A stretch of 64,000 nucleotides of DNA from Paraburkholderia sp041321145 (lineage in GTDB: Bacteria > Pseudomonadota > Gammaproteobacteria > Burkholderiales > Burkholderiaceae), in the NCBI RefSeq assembly GCF_041321145.1, contig NZ_JBGGWA010000005.1, forward strand, positions 434,001 through 498,000. The letters are read 5' to 3'. Below, piece by piece: positions 54,492-62,979 of this stretch. A program made the position numbers and the translations under genes. Under the pieces are notes generated by a model, which saw nothing but the letters and a program-made list of their open reading frames with translations, was not told where the DNA came from and did no database searches. How positions within the stretch are numbered: position 1 is the first letter of the stretch; each line of letters starts with the position of its first letter.

Positions 54492-56063
54492 ATGGCGGAC
54501 ACCCGCAACGTTCTCTTCATCATGTGCGACCAGCTTCGCCGCGATCATCTCGGCTGCTACGGACATCCTTATCTGCGAACCCGTCACATCGATGCGCTGG
54601 CTGCGCGCGGCGTGCGTTTCGACAACGCATTCGTCAGTTCCGGCGTGTGCGGTCCGTCGCGCATGTCGTATTACACCGGCCGCACGATGAGCAGTCACGG
54701 CGCCAACTGGAACCGCGTGCCGCTCTCGGTCGGCGAAATGACGCTCGGCGAATACCTGCGGCTGAACGGCCGCTCACTCGCGCTGGCCGGCAAGACGCAC
54801 GTGATGGCCGACGGCAACGGCATGGAGCGCCTCGAAATCGCGCGGCAGAGCCCGCTCGGCCAGCGCCTCTCGACCGGTTCATTCGACGAACTCGATCGCT
54901 ACGACGGTCATCACGAACCCGGCAGGGAGAGCGGCTACCCGGCCTTCCTGCGCGAACACGGCTACGTCAGCGACAAACCGTGGAGCGATTTCGCGATCAG
55001 TGTGGAAGACGACAGCGGCGCTGTGCATTCGGGCTGGAAAATGCGCAATGTGCGCTGGCCGGCGCGCGTGGCCGAGCCGCATTCCGAAACCGCGTATATG
55101 ACGAATCAGGCGATCCGCTACATCGAGCAGCAAGGCGATCGGCCGTGGGCCTTGCATTTGTCATATGTGAAGCCGCATTGGCCGTATGTGGCGCCGCGTC
55201 CTTACCATAACCTGTATTCGCTCGATCAATGTCTGCCGCTCGCGCGCAAGCCCGCTGAGCTCGACAATGCGCATACGGTCGTTGCTGCGTATCGTATGCA
55301 GGAAGAGTGCGTGAATTTCGCGCGAGAAGAAGTCTCGAACACCGTGCGGCCCGTTTATCAAGGCTTGATCCAGCAGATTGACGATCACCTCGGCCAACTG
55401 TGGGACACGCTCGAACGGCTCGGCCGCTGGCAGGACACCTTGATCGTATTCACCGCCGACCACGGTGACTTTCTCGGCGACCATTGGCTCGGCGAAAAGG
55501 AATTGTTCTACGATACCGTGCAGCGCGTGCCGATGATCGTCTACGATCCGTCAACGCGTGCCGATGGCACCCGTGGCAGTGTCGAAACGCGTTTCATGTC
55601 GGGCATCGACGTCGTGCCGACAGTGCTCGACGCGCTCGGCCTGCCGGCCTATGAAGAGCGTATCGAGGGACACTCGGTCTTGCCGCTCACACGCGGCGAA
55701 GCGGATCGCGCACAAGGCTGGCGCGATTACGTGGTCTCCGAACTCGACTACAGTTTCCGCGGCGCGCGTCTCGCGCTGGAACGCAGGCCCGACGAATGCC
55801 GAGGCTGGATGGTGCGCGATATGCGCTGGAAATACGTTCACTGGCTGGGCTATCGTCCGCAACTCTTCGATCTGACGAACGATCCGGACGAATACGTCGA
55901 CCTCGGCGCCGACGCGAGTCACGCAACGATTCGCGCGCAAATGCATGCGAAGCTCGCCGACTGGTACGGCTCGTTGAAACAGCGCGTCACGATTGATAAC
56001 CCGACTGTCGAAAGCAAGACCGACACGCACAAGGATTGGGGCGTCTTTTTCGGCGAGTGGTAG
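54492..56063 (+). CDS. Sulfatase-superfamily hydrolase, arylsulfatase / phosphonate monoester hydrolase-like
   Basis: 523 residues, cytoplasmic. The start RNVLFIMCDQLRRDHLGCYG gives metal ligands D and Q, and the formylglycine motif CGPSR is at residues 53-57 (C53 converted to formylglycine). FTADHGDFLGDHWLGEKELF supplies the second metal pair, with GHSVLPL and the WKYVHWLGYRPQLFDLTNDP end. Length and layout resemble the phosphonate monoester hydrolases of rhizobia and Burkholderia, which also cleave sulfate esters. It is followed by an MFS transporter and faces a MarR regulator. Substrate class is inferred. Confidence 0.85.
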   Translation: MADTRNVLFIMCDQLRRDHLGCYGHPYLRTRHIDALAARGVRFDNAFVSSGVCGPSRMSYYTGRTMSSHGANWNRVPLSVGEMTLGEYLRLNGRSLALAGKTHVMADGNGMERLEIARQSPLGQRLSTGSFDELDRYDGHHEPGRESGYPAFLREHGYVSDKPWSDFAISVEDDSGAVHSGWKMRNVRWPARVAEPHSETAYMTNQAIRYIEQQGDRPWALHLSYVKPHWPYVAPRPYHNLYSLDQCLPLARKPAELDNAHTVVAAYRMQEECVNFAREEVSNTVRPVYQGLIQQIDDHLGQLWDTLERLGRWQDTLIVFTADHGDFLGDHWLGEKELFYDTVQRVPMIVYDPSTRADGTRGSVETRFMSGIDVVPTVLDALGLPAYEERIEGHSVLPLTRGEADRAQGWRDYVVSELDYSFRGARLALERRPDECRGWMVRDMRWKYVHWLGYRPQLFDLTNDPDEYVDLGADASHATIRAQMHAKLADWYGSLKQRVTIDNPTVESKTDTHKDWGVFFGEW

Positions 56064-56091
56064 TAAAGCAATTGACGGTAAAGGCGCGAAT

Positions 56092-56118
56092 GCTGCTTGA
56101 GGCGGAGCCTCAAGCAGC
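56092..56118 (+). repeat. Perfect 12-bp stem with 3-base loop between sulfatase and MFS genes
   Basis: GCTGCTTGAGGC and GCCTCAAGCAGC are separated by GGA, then GCCTC and nine A follow. There is no U-tract on the plus strand, so it is not a normal terminator. It may set the relative mRNA level of the two genes. Confidence 0.6.
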
Positions 56119-56177
56119 GCCTCAAAAAAAAACATCATATGCGTCCGGCACACCCTGCCGCGACGCCAGGAGACACC

Positions 56178-57512
56178 ATGCAGCGCTCGTCAGCCCTCAC
56201 GCCCGATGACGCGATCTATCGCAAGATCGCGCGGCGCATCGTGCCGTTTCTGTTCGTCTGCTACGTGGTCAATTTCATCGACCGCGTCAACATCGGCTTT
56301 GCAAAGCTGCAATTCCTGCAAGATCTGAAGCTCGACGACGCCGTGTTCGGTCTCGCGGCGGGGATGTTTTTTGTCGGCTACCTGGTGTTCGAGTTGCCGA
56401 GCAATCTGCTGCTGGAACGCATCGGCGTGCGCAAAACGCTCTTGCGGATCATGGTGTTGTGGGGTGGCTTGACGGTGCTGCTGATGTTCGTCAAGAGCGC
56501 AAGCATGCTGTATCTGCTGCGCTTTCTGCTGGGCGCCGCCGAAGCCGGCTTCTTTCCCGGCATCATTCTCTACCTCACTTACTGGTTTCCCGATCGGCAA
56601 CGCGGACGCATCACCAGTCTGTTCATCATGGCCGTGCCCTTGGCGGGCATCATCGGCGGCCCGCTGTCGGGCTGGATCATGGTGCATTTCCATGACACGC
56701 TCGGTTTGCGCGGCTGGCAGTGGCTGTTTCTGATCGAAGGCGTCCCGGCCATCGTGCTCGGCATGATGGCGATGCTGTATCTGGACGATCGTCCCCTGCA
56801 TGCAAAATGGCTGAGCGACGCGGAGAAGGCCCACATCAGCGCCGCGCTCGAAGCGGATCGAAAACAGCGCGGCACACATTACGCGCCGCCGGCTCGCCTC
56901 TCCGACGTGCTGCGTAATCCACGCATCTATTTGCTGTCGGCGATTTACTTCTGCGTGTTCATGGGGCTCAATGCGGTCGGCTTCTGGATTCCGACGCTGC
57001 TGCGGCACGTCGGCGTGCAGCAGATCGGCAATATCGGCTGGCTGAGCGGCGCGATTTCCGTATGTACCGCAATCGGTATCGTGGCGATCGGGCGTAGCTC
57101 GGATCGTCACGCGGAACGGCGCTGGCATGTGGCTGGATGCGGCTTCGCGGTGGCCGGCAGTTTTCTGCTGCTACCGCTGGCCGCGCATAGCGTACCGTTC
57201 ACTGTCGCCCTGTTGGTAGTCGCGTCGATTTGCATTTATGCGACCCTGAGTATCTTCTGGACGATTCCCACTGCCTATCTGGACGGGGGCGCGGCCGCAG
57301 CAGGTATCGCGACGATTACCGCGATTGGTGCGATCGGCGGCGCGGTAAGCCCTTCGCTCGTTGGAATGCTGAAGACCGAAACAGGCAGCGTCTACGCCGG
57401 TTTTGCCGTTATCGCGGCGCTCCTGATCGTGGGCATGGTGGCGCTCCTGTGGGCGGTGCCCGCACCGCAACGCTATACCGTGAGCGCAGGGCGGCCGGCT
57501 GCGTTGAAGTAA
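56178..57512 (+). CDS. MFS transporter, phthalate/anion permease family
   Basis: 444 residues from the ATG at 56178, preceded by AGGAG at 5 bases. Earlier in-frame ATGs lie in the hairpin leader. The ACS/phthalate-permease signature is VNFIDRVNIGFAKLQFLQDL, followed by GYLVFELPSNLLLERIGVRK and GAAEAGFFPGIILYLTYWFP. 12 transmembrane helices. It imports an organic anion with protons. Being 114 bp after the sulfatase-like gene, it may bring in that enzyme's ester substrate. Confidence 0.88.
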   Translation: MQRSSALTPDDAIYRKIARRIVPFLFVCYVVNFIDRVNIGFAKLQFLQDLKLDDAVFGLAAGMFFVGYLVFELPSNLLLERIGVRKTLLRIMVLWGGLTVLLMFVKSASMLYLLRFLLGAAEAGFFPGIILYLTYWFPDRQRGRITSLFIMAVPLAGIIGGPLSGWIMVHFHDTLGLRGWQWLFLIEGVPAIVLGMMAMLYLDDRPLHAKWLSDAEKAHISAALEADRKQRGTHYAPPARLSDVLRNPRIYLLSAIYFCVFMGLNAVGFWIPTLLRHVGVQQIGNIGWLSGAISVCTAIGIVAIGRSSDRHAERRWHVAGCGFAVAGSFLLLPLAAHSVPFTVALLVVASICIYATLSIFWTIPTAYLDGGAAAAGIATITAIGAIGGAVSPSLVGMLKTETGSVYAGFAVIAALLIVGMVALLWAVPAPQRYTVSAGRPAALK

Positions 57513-57914
57513 GCAGGCCGCGCGAGCTTTCAGTTCAGACGGTGCACCACGCAGCCAACCGTCGTTTCATCGCCGCGCGCATTGAAGTCCGCAGGTACCG
57601 TCTCTCGCTCTCGCACGTCGGCCAGCACGCCGGAGCGAGTAGCGCGGCATCACTCCTTCCCGGTCGTTTGTGATACGGCTCGATCAGCGCCCCGGAACGG
57701 TTGAATATGAATGGACCGTTGCGGCACAGCTGCCGGGTTTCAGCTTTAGCGTTTAGACCGGCCAGCGCAGCCTCGGCATTTAAACACGGACGGCATTCCG
57801 TACGTTAGTGCGAAGATACGGTAGTGAACCACCCTCGCGGTTTACCGGTCCACATGAGACATCCACTGCCCGCTATCTGCCGACATGCGAATCCGATGCT
57901 AAAGAGCGCTCTAG
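57513..57914. other. Intergenic stretch, no gene assigned
   Basis: A minus-strand frame (about 57535-57798) is open for 88 codons but has no start codon at its beginning and no recognisable domain. It may be debris of a lost gene. The upstream signals of the helicase gene must lie in the right-hand part. Confidence 0.4.
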
Positions 57915-60560
57915 ATGACCGAGCCGGCTGATTCCGACGACAACACCGTCCCGGCCCCCTCGGTTTCTTCCGAGCGGCGCCGCGCACCCCGGCCGCGCCG
58001 GATTCCGCGCAGCCGCGAGCAGGAGGCGCGACTGGCCGCACGCGAGCCGGCCTTTGAACCGATCCCGTTTTCCGTCGACGAAGCCGCCGGGCGCCCCCCA
58101 TTTACCGAAAGACTCGATGCCTGGTTCAAAACGCACCGCTGGCAGCCATTCGACTTTCAGCGCGAGGTGTGGCAAGAAATCGGCCGCGGCGCAAGCGGTT
58201 TGCTGCACGCCACCACCGGCGCGGGTAAAACATGGGCGGTCTGGTTCGGTGCCCTTGGCGCCTTCGCTGCCACAGCGCCGTCCGCCCGTCATCGCGCGCC
58301 GCGCACGCAGCCTGAGCCGCTCACCGTTCTGTGGATCACGCCGATGCGCGCGCTCGCCGCGGATACCGCGCGTGCCTTGCAAAGCTCCGCGGCAGAACTC
58401 GCCGTCCCGTGGAGCGTCGGGCTGCGTACCGGCGACACATCGTCGGCGGAGCGCGCGCGGCAGAACCGGCGCATGCCCTCGGCGCTGGTTACGACACCCG
58501 AAAGCCTAACGCTGATTCTTACGCGGCCCGATGCGCGCGACGTGCTCTCGCACGTGCGTCTGGTGATCGTCGACGAATGGCACGAGTTGCTCGGCAACAA
58601 GCGCGGCACACAGACTCAACTCGCGCTCGCGCGTCTCGCGCATTGGCGGCCTGAATTGCTGGTGTGGGGCTTGTCGGCGACGCTCGGCAATCTGCCCTTC
58701 GCCACCGAAGTATTGCTCGCACCCGTGCAGACGCCGCGCGTCAGCGTGCATGGGGCGCTCCCTAAAGCATTGATCGTCGACACGGTGATTCCGGAGACCA
58801 TCGAGCGCTTTCCGTGGGGCGGCCATGTCGGCATGCGTCAGGTCGGCGCCGTGGCCGATGCGATCGGCGAAGCACAGACGTCGCTCGTTTTCACCAACAC
58901 GCGTTCGCAGTGCGAGGTCTGGTATCAGGCGCTGCTTGAAGCACGGCCCGAATGGGCCGGCCTGATCGCGTTGCATCACGGTTCGCTCGACCAGGAAGTA
59001 CGCGAATGGGTCGAACGCGGCCTCAAGAACGGCATGTTGAAAGTGGTTGTGTGTACATCGAGCCTCGATCTCGGCGTCGATTTCCTGCCTGTGGAACGCG
59101 TGTTTCAGATCGGCTCGCCGAAGGGCGTCGCCCGTTTGATGCAACGCGCGGGACGCTCGGGCCATGCACCGGGCCGCCCATCGCGCGTCACGATCGTGCC
59201 GACGCATGCGCTTGAACTCGTCGAAGCCGCCGCGGCGCGCGAGGCCGTCGAAAAGCGTCAGATAGAGGGCCGCGAAACGCCGGAGAAACCGTTCGACGTG
59301 CTCGTGCAGCATCTCGTCACCGTGGCGATCGGGGGTGGCTTCGACGCCCACGAACTGTACGGCGAAATTCGCGGCACCTACGCCTACCGGCAATTGACCC
59401 CGGAGGAATTCGACTGGGCCCTCGGTTTTGTCGAAGGCGGCGGCACGGCGTTGCGTGCGTACCCCGACTATCATCGCGTGGTGCGCGACAGCGGCGGATT
59501 GTATCGCGTGCCACGCGAGGATCTGGTGCGCCGGCATCGTAACAACATCGGTACGATCGTCGCGAACGGCACCTTGAATGTCGCCTTTCTGTCCGGCGGC
59601 CGCATCGGGGCGATCGAGGAGTCGTTTATTTCGCGGCTGAAGCCGGGTGATATTTTTACCTTCGGAGGCCGCGCGCTCGAATTGATCCGCGTGCAGGATA
59701 TGACCGCGTGGGTAAGGCGCGCCACCTCGTCACGCGGAGCCATGCCGAAGTGGGCGGGCAGCCGCATGCCGCTTTCCTCCGAGCTTGCCGATGCAACGTT
59801 GATGATGCTCGCGCGCGCCGCCAACGGCATTTACGACGAACCGGAAATGCGCGCTGTGCGACCCCTGCTGGAATTGCAGCAGAAGTGGTCGGCGTTGCCG
59901 GAGCCTGGTGTGCTAGTGGTGGAACTCGTGAAATCGCGCGAAGGACATCATTTCTTTTGTTATCCGTTTGCCGGGCGCACCGCGCACGTCGGCCTGGGTG
60001 CATTGCTCGCATGGCGGGTGGCTCGCGAGACGCCCGGCACTTTTTCGATTTCGATGAACGACTACGGTTTCGAGTTGTTGTCCGCGCAACCATTCGATTG
60101 GGCGGCGGCATTAGAGAACAGCCTGTTGTCGCTGAACGAACTCGATCACGACATTCTTGCGAGCCTCAATTCGTCTGAACTCTCCATGCGACGCTTTCGC
60201 GAGATCGCGCGCGTGTCGGGGCTGGTGTTTCAAGGGCATCCCGGACAGCAAAAAAGCGCACGGCAATTGCAGGCGTCGAGTGGACTCTTCTACGAGATCT
60301 TCCGCAATCACGATAGCGGCAACCTGCTGCTCAATCAGGCCGATGCCGAGGTGCTGTTGCAGGAACTCGATGCCCAGCGCATTCGCGTCGCGCTCGAGCG
60401 GATGAATGCGAGCCGCGTGGTCGTCATGCGTCCAAAGAAGCCGACGCCGTTTGCGTTTCCGCTGATCGTCGGACGCTTGCGCGAGAAAGTCAGCACGGAG
60501 AAACTCGCGGATCGCGTCGAGCGGATGCTTGCGGAACTCGAGAAGGCGGCGCGCACATGA
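57915..60560 (+). CDS. Ligase-associated DExH-box (Lhr-like) DNA helicase
   Basis: 881 residues. Helicase motifs in order: Q-like FQREVWQEI, Walker A HATTGAGKTWAVWFG, Ia ITPMRALAADTARAL, Ib TTPESLTLIL, DExH box IVDEWHELLGNKRG, motif III LSATLGN, motif IV LVFTNTRSQCEVWYQALL, V SSLDLGVDFLPVERVFQIGS, VI RLMQRAGRSGHAPGRPS. The Lhr-type winged-helix and beta-barrel region follows. Related genes are usually next to an ATP-dependent ligase and an MBL-fold exonuclease. Here only pdeM follows, overlapping by 4 bases. The protein probably acts in DNA damage repair. The N-terminal 50 residues are low complexity. Confidence 0.92.
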   Translation: MTEPADSDDNTVPAPSVSSERRRAPRPRRIPRSREQEARLAAREPAFEPIPFSVDEAAGRPPFTERLDAWFKTHRWQPFDFQREVWQEIGRGASGLLHATTGAGKTWAVWFGALGAFAATAPSARHRAPRTQPEPLTVLWITPMRALAADTARALQSSAAELAVPWSVGLRTGDTSSAERARQNRRMPSALVTTPESLTLILTRPDARDVLSHVRLVIVDEWHELLGNKRGTQTQLALARLAHWRPELLVWGLSATLGNLPFATEVLLAPVQTPRVSVHGALPKALIVDTVIPETIERFPWGGHVGMRQVGAVADAIGEAQTSLVFTNTRSQCEVWYQALLEARPEWAGLIALHHGSLDQEVREWVERGLKNGMLKVVVCTSSLDLGVDFLPVERVFQIGSPKGVARLMQRAGRSGHAPGRPSRVTIVPTHALELVEAAAAREAVEKRQIEGRETPEKPFDVLVQHLVTVAIGGGFDAHELYGEIRGTYAYRQLTPEEFDWALGFVEGGGTALRAYPDYHRVVRDSGGLYRVPREDLVRRHRNNIGTIVANGTLNVAFLSGGRIGAIEESFISRLKPGDIFTFGGRALELIRVQDMTAWVRRATSSRGAMPKWAGSRMPLSSELADATLMMLARAANGIYDEPEMRAVRPLLELQQKWSALPEPGVLVVELVKSREGHHFFCYPFAGRTAHVGLGALLAWRVARETPGTFSISMNDYGFELLSAQPFDWAAALENSLLSLNELDHDILASLNSSELSMRRFREIARVSGLVFQGHPGQQKSARQLQASSGLFYEIFRNHDSGNLLLNQADAEVLLQELDAQRIRVALERMNASRVVVMRPKKPTPFAFPLIVGRLREKVSTEKLADRVERMLAELEKAART

Positions 60561-61219
60561 AACCCACTTCGCTGCCGGTCGAAATCGCCGGGCATCCCCT
60601 GGTGTTGTCGAGCTTGAGTGCGATATTCGATCCCACGCTGCGCTGCTTGTTCGTGGCCGATGCGCACTTCGGCAAGGACGCGGTGTTTCGCGCACGCGGC
60701 ATTCCGGTGCCGATCGGTTCGACCGCCGACAACCTGATGCGCCTCGATATCCTGATCGCTGAGTTCGAACCGGCCCTGCTCGTGTTTCTCGGCGACCTGC
60801 TGCATGCGCGCGAGGCGCGCGGGAAAGAAACGCTCGACGCGTTGCATATCTGGCGCGCGCAGCATGCGGCGCTGCGGGTGGTGCTGGTCGAGGGCAATCA
60901 TGACCGGCATGCAGGTGCGCTGCCGGATACGCTCGGCGTCGAGTATGTGCAGGAGCCTTGGCGGATTGGCCCTTGGGCGCTGTGTCATCACCCGCAGGTG
61001 GTCGAGGGTGCGTATGCGTTAGCGGGTCATGTGCATCCGGTTTATCGAATCACGACGCGGACCGATTCGCTGCGTGTGCCGTGCTTCCGGTTTGGGACTG
61101 CTTGCGGGGTGCTGCCGGCGTTCGGCAGTTTTACCGGCGGCGCGCGTGAGGATGGCCGCGTGGTTGGGGAGAAGGTTTTTGTAGTGGTGCAGGAACGGGT
61201 GATCGAGGTGGGGCGGTGA
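60557..61219 (+). CDS. pdeM: Ligase-associated DNA-damage-response endonuclease PdeM
   Basis: 220 residues, calcineurin-like metallophosphoesterase. The metal ligands appear in order: LFVADAHFGKDAVFR, FLGDLLHAREARG, VEGNHDRHAG, CHHPQVV and LAGHVHPVYRI. The GIPVPIGSTADNL loop is typical of PdeM. Coupled to the helicase by an ATGA overlap. Its role as a nuclease is predicted from the conserved ligase-helicase association and not shown here. Confidence 0.9.
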   Translation: MKPTSLPVEIAGHPLVLSSLSAIFDPTLRCLFVADAHFGKDAVFRARGIPVPIGSTADNLMRLDILIAEFEPALLVFLGDLLHAREARGKETLDALHIWRAQHAALRVVLVEGNHDRHAGALPDTLGVEYVQEPWRIGPWALCHHPQVVEGAYALAGHVHPVYRITTRTDSLRVPCFRFGTACGVLPAFGSFTGGAREDGRVVGEKVFVVVQERVIEVGR

Positions 61220-61262
61220 AGATTTTGTGAAAATCGGTTTTGGCCTTTGCTGGCGATGATGT

Positions 61263-61386
61263 GAGATGCCGCCGCGAGTCATTGTGCACGGCCGCTGGGA
61301 CGATGCGAGCGACGACGAGCGCCGCATCGCGTGGGCCCGCGCTTTCTCGACGCAGCCGCGCCGTTCGCGCTGGGCAGCGTAATCCC
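61263..61386 (+). pseudogene. Frameshifted remnant of an FAD-linked oxidase (BBE C-terminal domain)
   Basis: One frame reads VIVHGRWDDASDDERRIAWA, which matches the start of the C-terminal berberine-bridge (BBE) domain of FAD-dependent oxidoreductases. The natural continuation FLDAAAPFALGSV is found in another frame from about 61340, showing a frameshift. A stop lies just upstream at 61257. Nothing of the FAD-binding domain or the rest of BBE was found, so only about 40 codons of the gene survive. Confidence 0.6.
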
Positions 61387-61539
61387 CCACCCGCATGCGC
61401 GACCACCCTGTCTCACGCGCAAGTTTCAGGGTCAGGCACGGTAACTGCTGGTTAGCAAGTGACGTACAGGCATGCCGGCGTTACGGCACCCACTGCTCAA
61501 ATAGAAAACACAATTTCCACCACGCAAAAGGAAACCATC

Positions 61540-62130
61540 ATGCGCAGACGACAATTCATCATGACCACCAGCGCCGCTTTAGCCACTGCGGGTCTTGGCC
61601 TCGCCGGCTGTACGACCACGTCGCCGTCCTCGAGCGCGTCGCCTTCGGCGAACGCCGGTAAGCGCGACACGATCAACGCCGGTGTCGACTCCACGCTTTC
61701 GCGCCTGTACGCAAATGTCGCCGGCTCCCGTGAACTGGTCGGCAAAGCACGCGGGGTGCTGGTATTCCCGTCCGTGATTTCGGCGGGCTTCTGGGTCGGC
61801 GGCCAATACGGCGAAGGCGCCTTGCGCGTGGGCGGCCGCACGACGGGCTACTACAGCACCGTCGCTGGCTCGTTCGGTTTGCAGATCGGTGCTCAGTCGA
61901 AGGCCCTCGTGTTTCTGTTCATGACGCAAGAGGCCCTCGACAAATTCCTCCGCAGCGAGGGATGGGCGGCAGGCGCCGATGCGACCGTCGCCGTGCTGAA
62001 GGTCGGCGCGAACGGCGCGGTCGACACCTCGACCGCCACCAGCCCCGTCGAAGCTTTTGTGCTGACGAACGGCGGCTTGATGGCCGGTGTGTCGCTGGAA
62101 GGCACCAAGATCTCACGTCTGATGATCTGA
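61540..62130 (+). CDS. SYLF-domain (BPSL1445/YSC84-type) lipid-binding lipoprotein
   Basis: 196 residues from the ATG at 61540. Twin-Arg-like start RRRQF followed by TSAALATAGLGLAGC, with lipobox GLAGC. The SYLF domain is complete: RELVGKARGVLVFPSVISAG, VGGQYGEGALRVGG, YYSTVAGSFGLQIGAQSKAL and LVFLFMTQEALDKFLRSEGW, ending GGLMAGVSLEGTKISRL. The B. pseudomallei homologue BPSL1445 is an outer-membrane-associated lipid-binding antigen. The function in physiology is not settled. Confidence 0.9.
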   Translation: MRRRQFIMTTSAALATAGLGLAGCTTTSPSSSASPSANAGKRDTINAGVDSTLSRLYANVAGSRELVGKARGVLVFPSVISAGFWVGGQYGEGALRVGGRTTGYYSTVAGSFGLQIGAQSKALVFLFMTQEALDKFLRSEGWAAGADATVAVLKVGANGAVDTSTATSPVEAFVLTNGGLMAGVSLEGTKISRLMI

Positions 62131-62157
62131 GCGAGGCACGCTCTGGCAAGTAGGCAC

Positions 62158-62193
62158 GCCGTCATGCAGTCGCACAGCCGACTGCATGACGGC
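62158..62193 (+). terminator. Stem-loop downstream of the SYLF lipoprotein gene
   Basis: GCCGTCATGCAGTCG pairs perfectly with CGACTGCATGACGGC, 28 bp past the stop. The bases after it (TCCGTCTG) are only moderately T-rich, so it is a weak or Rho-assisted terminator. Confidence 0.6.
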
Positions 62194-62240
62194 TCCGTCT
62201 GACGGCGATCCGTGCGTTGATTGAGGCGCGGGCCTCGGTC

Positions 62241-62272
62241 ACTTGACCACGGTGTAACTTGACCACGGTGTA
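62241..62272. repeat. Tandem direct repeat of 16 bp
   Basis: ACTTGACCACGGTGTA occurs twice in immediate succession without mismatch, ending in TAAAATTC. Each copy contains TTGACC (a -35-like hexamer). It lies 214 bp before the receiver-protein start. A regulator site pair or a replication slippage product are both possible. Confidence 0.75.
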
Positions 62273-62485
62273 AAATTCACCCCCCGTTTTGCAATCTTGC
62301 CTGGCCCCTGCTCCGCCTTGCGCCGAGACATGATCCTGTCTGACGCATCGCGTATCGCCACGCTGTTTGCCGCCGTTTTGCGGTTACGTTCGCCGGATGA
62401 TGCGAACGCCGACAAACGGCAAGCTCCCCGAGGCCGGTTCTTTTTTACTACATTAGACGTTTCGCGCAGTATGCCGGAGGCCAAC

Positions 62486-62932
62486 GTGACAAGACGCGTC
62501 TCGCTCGACGATGAGACCGAATTCGCAATCTGGAAACGAAGCAGCGCGGCAGAGGCGACGCCGTCGCGCCGCGTATTGATCGGGCATCGCGACAAGGCGA
62601 TCGGCGAATCGCTTGAGCTGCTACTTTCGCTGAAGGGATTCGATGCGGTTTACGCCACCGACCTAAGCAAGGTAAACAGCTTTCTGAAGTGGTGGAAACC
62701 GCATGCGGTTTTACTCGATACGAGGCTCGATTCCGTTTCGGATTACCAATTTACGCGCACCGTGCGCGCCGAAGCAGCGAACGCCGGAATACTGTTGCTG
62801 GCAATGAGCAATATCTGGCCGCTCGATCCAATTGGTGTGCTGAAGGCAGCCGGTTTCGACGGACATTGCCGGCGGCCTTGTTCGCTGTGGCGCGTGGTGG
62901 ACATCCTCCAAGGCTATTTCGTCCACGCTTGA
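62486..62932 (+). CDS. Stand-alone degenerate receiver-domain protein
   Basis: 148 residues from the GTG at 62486, which has GGAGG at 5 bases. An ATG at 62471 is a less supported start. After about 30 residues comes a receiver-like fold: RRVLIGHRDKAIGESLELLL, HAVLLDTRLDSVSDYQF (phospho-acceptor-like Asp), ILLLAMSN and HCRRPCSLWRVVDIL. The N-terminal acidic pair is reduced to H-R-D and the conserved lysine before Pro is Arg. No output domain follows. It may act as a phosphorylation-independent partner protein. Confidence 0.7.
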   Translation: MTRRVSLDDETEFAIWKRSSAAEATPSRRVLIGHRDKAIGESLELLLSLKGFDAVYATDLSKVNSFLKWWKPHAVLLDTRLDSVSDYQFTRTVRAEAANAGILLLAMSNIWPLDPIGVLKAAGFDGHCRRPCSLWRVVDILQGYFVHA

Positions 62933-62979
62933 GCAAGACGCACGGCTACTCGCAACGAGCCCGGTTGGCTCAGCCAGTT

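Noticed and set aside
57535..57798. Minus-strand open frame between the MFS and helicase genes
   Set aside because: It begins after a stop without a start codon and shows no domain. I could not establish whether it is part of a repeat or a lost gene.
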